Both the position numbers and the translations under genes were made by a program. A stretch of DNA of 64,000 nucleotides. It comes from Phycisphaerales bacterium (GTDB lineage Bacteria; Planctomycetota; Phycisphaerae; Phycisphaerales; UBA1924). Positions 60,074 to 64,000 of this stretch are shown here, piece after piece (the first letter of the stretch is position 1; every line of letters begins with the position of its first letter). Below the pieces are notes generated by a model. That model worked only from the letters and a program-made list of their open reading frames with translations. It made no database searches and had not been told where the DNA came from. The stretch spans positions 1 through 64,000 of the forward strand of contig JAVJVK010000001.1 of NCBI GenBank assembly GCA_040221175.1, in the 5' to 3' direction.

Positions 60074-60783
60074 GTCGGCTCCCCTTCTCCCACGCGGGGC
60101 GATGCCACCGCGTCGATCAATCCTTGCAGTTCTTCGGCCACGGCGCGTTCGATCTCGCGACGCGTTTGCGGGTCCATCTGGGCTTCGGTGATGATCTGCA
60201 CCTGGGCCGCCCCCAGACCCGAACTCCACCTGGTGCGCGTCACCCGATCCAGGATGCTGTCATCGCGCCCCAAGGGGCTATCGGCTCGTGGCACCACAAA
60301 CGTGTTCGCGATTACCCGTACATTCCGGTCAGGTTCTTCGCCGCGGCTGACCACGTAGCGGGTTATGGGAATGGGCCCGCCGGTGGAACGCTCGATCGTC
60401 TCGGGCGTGGTCTCCTCGACCGTCCAGCCGCTGCTTGGGTAGCACTCCGGCGGATAGTGGCCCTGCATGTCTCGCACGTCCCCGCAATGCACAATCAGGA
60501 TGGAGAACCCTTCTCCGCTGAGAGCATCCTCATATCGACGCTGGAGCAGCTTATTGGGGCGCAGCAGTTCGATCGACGCCGGCAGAGGAGGCTGATCAGC
60601 CCCCTGGAACCGCCCGATGTGCCTGGGCAGCGACTCGATGACCGTCTCGACCCGCTTGAAGTACGCGTCCTGCCCGGTCGGCCGAATCGAGAAGATCGTG
60701 TACAGCGACATCGCCGCCAGCACGAAGGCCGTGAGTCCGACCGCCAGGGCGGCGATGACGAGTTGACGCGGGTGTACGGACAT
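60070..60783 (-). CDS. EpsI-like exosortase-associated protein (DUF3485)
   Basis: A 237-residue protein with an N-terminal membrane helix (LVIAALAVGLTAFVLAAMSL) and a periplasmic domain of the EpsI/DUF3485 family, recognisable by the GHYPPECYPSSGW segment with Cys and Trp and by the preceding LIVHCGDVRDMQ. In other species EpsI is fused to or next to the exosortase. The ATG at 60783 lies 15 bp after the exosortase stop. The C-terminal QTRREIERAVAEELQGL is helical. Confidence 0.82.
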   Translation of the reverse strand: MSVHPRQLVIAALAVGLTAFVLAAMSLYTIFSIRPTGQDAYFKRVETVIESLPRHIGRFQGADQPPLPASIELLRPNKLLQRRYEDALSGEGFSILIVHCGDVRDMQGHYPPECYPSSGWTVEETTPETIERSTGGPIPITRYVVSRGEEPDRNVRVIANTFVVPRADSPLGRDDSILDRVTRTRWSSGLGAAQVQIITEAQMDPQTRREIERAVAEELQGLIDAVASPRVGEGEPT

Positions 60784-60798
60784 GCCCCTCCAAAAATA

Positions 60799-61695
60799 CT
60801 AACGTGGCTTCGATGCCTCGGGTTCGATCGGCAGTTCCAGCCATCGAGCCAGGGCGACCGAGCCCCACAGCACGCCCAGGGCGACCACGAGCACGAGCCA
60901 GCCGCTCACGTCGTGAACAAAGTCGGCCAACTCCAGATCGAGGTAGCCGTAGGAGAGCACCGTCGGCCCCAGCCGAAGCACGTTGGCGAGAACGGCGATC
61001 AGCGGGCTGGCCACCAGGATCACCACGCGCGCCCAGGGCCGCAAGGGCATCGAGAAGGCAAACGCGTATGCCACCAGCGCCAGGGCCACGACCATGCGCA
61101 TGCCATTACACGCTTCTGCGACGGCCACCTCGATGCCGTTGATCTCAAGGACGTTGCCCCACCGCACTACCGGCTGACCCAGCAATCCGAGGATCCATTC
61201 GGTGATGGAAGCGGAGACCTCCTGCAACGGCTTGGCAATCTGCTGCCGCAGCCGCCCGGGTACCGGCACCAGGAACAGCAGAACTCCAAAGGCCGGCAGC
61301 GCCGCCAGCGGCCAGCGCCACCCCGCGACGGCCACGACGGCCGCCACGAGCATGACCACCATGCCCAGGTCCTTGATCGCGTCGATCTGGCTTGCGAAGC
61401 CAATGAAGTCCATCGCCACGCCCGCCACCGCCAGCACGGCGCCCCAAAGGCTGTAGTTGGGTGCGACCGCCGCGAGCCGAGACCGACGTTGCCACAGCAG
61501 CAGCCCGAAGACGGGCAACACCAGCAGCATGTGCGAGTATTCATCGCTGCGAAGCGCCAGGTCCAGCACGTTGTGCCAACTCGGCAGCGCGGCGACCACG
61601 GCGAGCCCCAGCAGCACGACCAGCCACGAGATACGGCCCGCAGTCCAGCCCGAACGCGCTTCATGCACCGGGATGGATGCTGCTACCGAGGTCAT
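60799..61695 (-). CDS. Exosortase
   Basis: A 298-residue integral membrane transpeptidase of the exosortase/archaeosortase family that cleaves PEP-CTERM signals. About eight hydrophobic helices. Catalytic triad: Cys 196 in VAEACNGMRMV, Arg 241 in ANVLRLGPTVL and His 261 in DFVHDVSGWLV. The exosortase N-terminal motif (SDEYSHMLLVLPVFGLLLW) is also present. It overlaps the glycosyltransferase gene by ATGA. Its neighbours EpsI, Wzz-CpsD and TPR form the standard EPS-exosortase set; which Xrt subfamily it belongs to was not decided. Confidence 0.93.
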   Translation of the reverse strand: MTSVAASIPVHEARSGWTAGRISWLVVLLGLAVVAALPSWHNVLDLALRSDEYSHMLLVLPVFGLLLWQRRSRLAAVAPNYSLWGAVLAVAGVAMDFIGFASQIDAIKDLGMVVMLVAAVVAVAGWRWPLAALPAFGVLLFLVPVPGRLRQQIAKPLQEVSASITEWILGLLGQPVVRWGNVLEINGIEVAVAEACNGMRMVVALALVAYAFAFSMPLRPWARVVILVASPLIAVLANVLRLGPTVLSYGYLDLELADFVHDVSGWLVLVVALGVLWGSVALARWLELPIEPEASKPR

Positions 61696-62912
61696 GACGC
61701 ATCCACGCTCGCGATGCCGCGGTCACGCAGCACCTCCAGCACCGCATCGGCCTTGGCCGTCCACGTCTGGGCGCGGACTCGATCGCGGCCCGGCGTGGGA
61801 TCGAAGTCGTTCTCAAGTGCATGTCGCACATGCCGAGCGAATTCCTCGGCCGTCTCGCCCACGCGCACCAGGCCGTCGTACCGCCGTAGTTCTGGAAATG
61901 GCGTACTTACAATGGGCCTCCCCACGGCGAGATATTCCTTAAGCTTCACCGGGTTGCAGGCTCGGATCCACTCGCTCCGATTCCACGGCATGATCAACAC
62001 GTCGGCGGCGGCCATATAGCCGGGCACCTGTTCATAGGGTCGCTGGCCGAGCTGCCGCACGTTTGTCAGCGTGCACCAATCCTCGGGTAGGCTGCACCCG
62101 CCGACCAGCATGAACGTGGCTTCTGGAACAGCCTTGGCGACTTCGAGGAACAGCTCCGGATCGAACGTATGCGCATCGATGCCGCCCACGAAGCCCACCA
62201 GCGGGCGCGGCAGGTCGGTCGTGTCCGCCGGTGCAGGCGTCTCGCCGAGCCCGGCGGCCTCGAAGGGCTCGTAGTCCACGCCGTGGTCGACGAACGCCGA
62301 ACCCCGCGGCTGGTCGCGTTCCTGATCCATCAACCAACTCGAGCAGAAGAGCGTAACGTCCGCTCGCTCCTTCAACAGCCGATCAAATCGCGAGATCCGC
62401 TGGCGGTCGACGCCGCGGTACTCCTCGAAGCGATCCGTGCGCTGGTACACCACGCCCACGGGGTCTAGCGCATCGACGACCGGCTGCCCGGGCGGACAAG
62501 CGACCCACACCAGCGGATTGCGGATGCCCGCCTTGCGCGCGGCCCGGCGGACCTGCATCATGAGCGCTCGTTCATTCACGCTCGCGCCGAGCCCGGCGGG
62601 CGCCACGACCGGGCTGAGCACCCAGAACCCTTCGCGCACCCTGGTCAGCCCGTGGCTAAAGCTCTTGAGCTTGCGCAGCACGCGCTTGACGAACATGCCG
62701 CCTTTGCCCGGTCGGGGCACGCGCATGCCGATGGAGTTGACGTAGAGCACCGGCACGCGAGCGCTCAATTCCCGCATCATCTGCAGATCATAGTGCCCGC
62801 GATTGTGGTACCACCAGTCCACTCCGCCGAAGCAAATCACGCCGTCGAACGTGCGCACCGTGTCCGCGGCGGAGCTGAGCAGGGACGCTCTGGTGCTCGC
62901 GACGGCCGCCAC
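61692..62912 (-). CDS. Glycosyltransferase, GT4-like
   Basis: A 406-residue glycosyltransferase of GT-B fold. The C-terminal half has the nucleotide-sugar domain: PRPLVGFVGGIDAHTFDPEL, EATFMLVGGCSLPE, NVRQLGQRPYEQVPGYMAAAD (in part), and the donor-binding NPVKLKEYLAVGRPIVST with the glutamate of the EX7E-like motif. The N-terminal half contains FGGVDWWYHNRGHYDLQMM. It starts with GTG at 62912, 3 bp after the dehydrogenase stop. It probably adds a sugar to the exopolysaccharide of this locus. Confidence 0.88.
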   Translation of the reverse strand: MAAVASTRASLLSSAADTVRTFDGVICFGGVDWWYHNRGHYDLQMMRELSARVPVLYVNSIGMRVPRPGKGGMFVKRVLRKLKSFSHGLTRVREGFWVLSPVVAPAGLGASVNERALMMQVRRAARKAGIRNPLVWVACPPGQPVVDALDPVGVVYQRTDRFEEYRGVDRQRISRFDRLLKERADVTLFCSSWLMDQERDQPRGSAFVDHGVDYEPFEAAGLGETPAPADTTDLPRPLVGFVGGIDAHTFDPELFLEVAKAVPEATFMLVGGCSLPEDWCTLTNVRQLGQRPYEQVPGYMAAADVLIMPWNRSEWIRACNPVKLKEYLAVGRPIVSTPFPELRRYDGLVRVGETAEEFARHVRHALENDFDPTPGRDRVRAQTWTAKADAVLEVLRDRGIASVDAS

Positions 62913-62915
62913 CGG

Positions 62916-64000
62916 TCAGGCCTTCACGAGCCGGTCGCCCATGCCATCGGCGTAGGCCGCCATGGCGTTGCGGGTGTCGACGACCAGGCTCGCGTGCTGG
63001 GCGATCGCGGCGTAATCAAACGCCTTGTGGTTCGTCACCACGATCACGGCGTCGAACTTCTTCAGGTTGTCGGGCGTGAGTTCCACCGAGTGCATCTGGA
63101 GGTCGTGCTTGCGCACGGGCACGGTCTTGGGCACGTGCGGATCGCTGTAGTCCACGCTGGCTCCACGCTCGCGCAACAGCTCGATGACCTCGAACGACGG
63201 GCTCTCACGCGTGTCGTCCACATCGGGCTTGTACGCCAGGCCCAGCACCAGCACCTTCGAGCCGTGCACGGGCTTGCCGTGCTGGTTCAGGGCACTCGCC
63301 AAGCGATCGACGACGTACGCCGGCATGGCGTGGTTGATCTCGCCGGCCAGCTCGATGAACCGCGTCACGTGCCCGAACTCCCGCGCCTTCCACGTCAGGT
63401 AGAACGGATCGATCGGGATGCAGTGCCCGCCCAGGCCAGGGCCGGGGTAGAAGGGCATGAACCCGAAGGGCTTGGTGCTGGCCGCCTCGATGACCTTCCA
63501 CACGTCGATGCCCATGCGGGTCAGGATGAGCTTCATCTCGTTGACCATCGCGATGTTGACGGCGCGGAAGATGTTCTCCAGCAGCTTGGCAGCCTCGGCG
63601 ATCTCGGCGCTGTCCACGCGGTGCAGGTTCTCGATGCCCTTGGCGTACATCTGCATCGCCAAGTCAGTCGAGGTGTCGTCAAGTCCGCCCACCAACTTGG
63701 GGATGGTGCTGGTCGTATGGCTCTGGCGGCCCGGGTCCTCTCGCTCGGGCGAGTAGGCGACGAAGTAGTCCTTGCCGCATGCAAGGTTCACGCCGCGCTT
63801 GCGCGCCTCGCGTTCAATGGCCTCCAGGAACTCACCCCGCGTGGTTCCGGGGTACGTCGTCGATTCCAGCGCGATGAGTTGGCCGGCCCGCAGCGTGCGG
63901 CCAATCTGCTCGCCCGCGACCACGACGTAGCTCAGGTCTGGCTCGTGGTGCTTCCCAAGCGGCGTGGGCAGGCACACGATGATGACGTCCGCGTCGGCCA
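62916..64000 (-). CDS. Nucleotide-sugar dehydrogenase, WbpA-like, truncated by window end
   Basis: Only the last 361 or so codons are inside the window; the N-terminal Rossmann part lies beyond 64000. The visible frame starts in ADADVIIVCLPTPLG. It belongs to UDP-glucose/UDP-GlcNAc 6-dehydrogenases: TTYPGTTRGEF, YSPEREDPGR, KLVGG, the catalytic cysteine in GPGLGGHCIPIDPFYLTWK, and LGLAYKPDVDDTRESPS. GGHCIPIDPFY is of the WbpA/UDP-GlcNAc dehydrogenase type rather than Ugd. It likely supplies a uronic acid for the polysaccharide. Confidence 0.92.
   Translation of the reverse strand, partial: ADADVIIVCLPTPLGKHHEPDLSYVVVAGEQIGRTLRAGQLIALESTTYPGTTRGEFLEAIEREARKRGVNLACGKDYFVAYSPEREDPGRQSHTTSTIPKLVGGLDDTSTDLAMQMYAKGIENLHRVDSAEIAEAAKLLENIFRAVNIAMVNEMKLILTRMGIDVWKVIEAASTKPFGFMPFYPGPGLGGHCIPIDPFYLTWKAREFGHVTRFIELAGEINHAMPAYVVDRLASALNQHGKPVHGSKVLVLGLAYKPDVDDTRESPSFEVIELLRERGASVDYSDPHVPKTVPVRKHDLQMHSVELTPDNLKKFDAVIVVTNHKAFDYAAIAQHASLVVDTRNAMAAYADGMGDRLVKA

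Noticed and set aside
60124-62019. A 631-codon open frame on the plus strand
   Set aside because: It lies opposite the EpsI-like protein, exosortase and glycosyltransferase genes; its product is His/Gln/Arg-rich with no recognisable fold.

Overview
The window is GC-rich chromosomal DNA that looks like a Planctomycetota bacterium of class Phycisphaerae, probably order Phycisphaerales. This placement is inferred. The clues are two secreted proteins ending in a dockerin-like EF-hand pair that stops at a terminal Gly-Cys, a membrane protein with the CxxCGYDLRG...CPECG zinc ribbon common in planctomycetes, a pseudopilin-like domain on an anti-sigma protein, an exosortase/PEP-CTERM locus and many TPR-like periplasmic proteins. 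No rRNA, tRNA, CRISPR array, transposase or phage gene was recognised. Gene density is high, with many 1-4 bp start/stop overlaps, several of them GTGA or TTGA rather than ATGA.

Layout. 1-529: a diverged direct repeat plus an inverted partial copy. 530-3630: three unknown genes around a 21-bp (42-bp dimeric) tandem array. 3.9-10 kb: an unknown cytosolic protein, then leftward RluD, a TPR membrane protein, an MnmE-like small GTPase, a membrane protein and a ZIP metal transporter. 10.2-14.5 kb: an arginine succinyltransferase (AST) type operon (aminotransferase, AstA, AstD). 14.5-17.5 kb: two exported GC-terminal dockerin-like proteins. 17.5-20.4 kb: methyltransferase plus ABC-2 exporter. 20.4-24.1 kb: UbiD decarboxylase and DacB. 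24.2-25.6 kb: a response regulator and the ribosomal proteins L20 and L35. 25.7-30.1 kb: two divergent ECF sigma factor loci with membrane regulators. 30.1-40.9 kb: a leftward, translationally coupled run of eight envelope genes (VWA protein, periplasmic protein, ExbB, two ExbD, three helical-repeat proteins) followed by a free-standing tRNA-binding domain gene. 41-44.3 kb: pyrH, frr and SppA. 44.4-49.9 kb: slyX, alaS, an AtpI-like gene, a zinc-ribbon membrane protein and a zincin, plus a PagL-like deacylase. 49.9-52.7 kb: REC-GGDEF, Hpt and CinA. 52.8-64 kb: an exosortase/exopolysaccharide locus (PEP-CTERM protein, 1401-residue TPR protein, Wzz/CpsD ATPase, EpsI-like protein, exosortase, glycosyltransferase, nucleotide-sugar dehydrogenase cut by the window end).

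The strongest candidate for an undescribed system is the 30.5-40.9 kb operon. Its VWA protein has one N-terminal membrane helix carrying the Ser-xxx-His motif that TonB and TolA use to couple to ExbBD/TolQR. It is encoded together with an ExbB and two ExbD proteins that keep the membrane aspartate. This suggests a proton-motive-force-driven machine whose periplasmic effector is a von Willebrand A domain working with large helical-repeat proteins.
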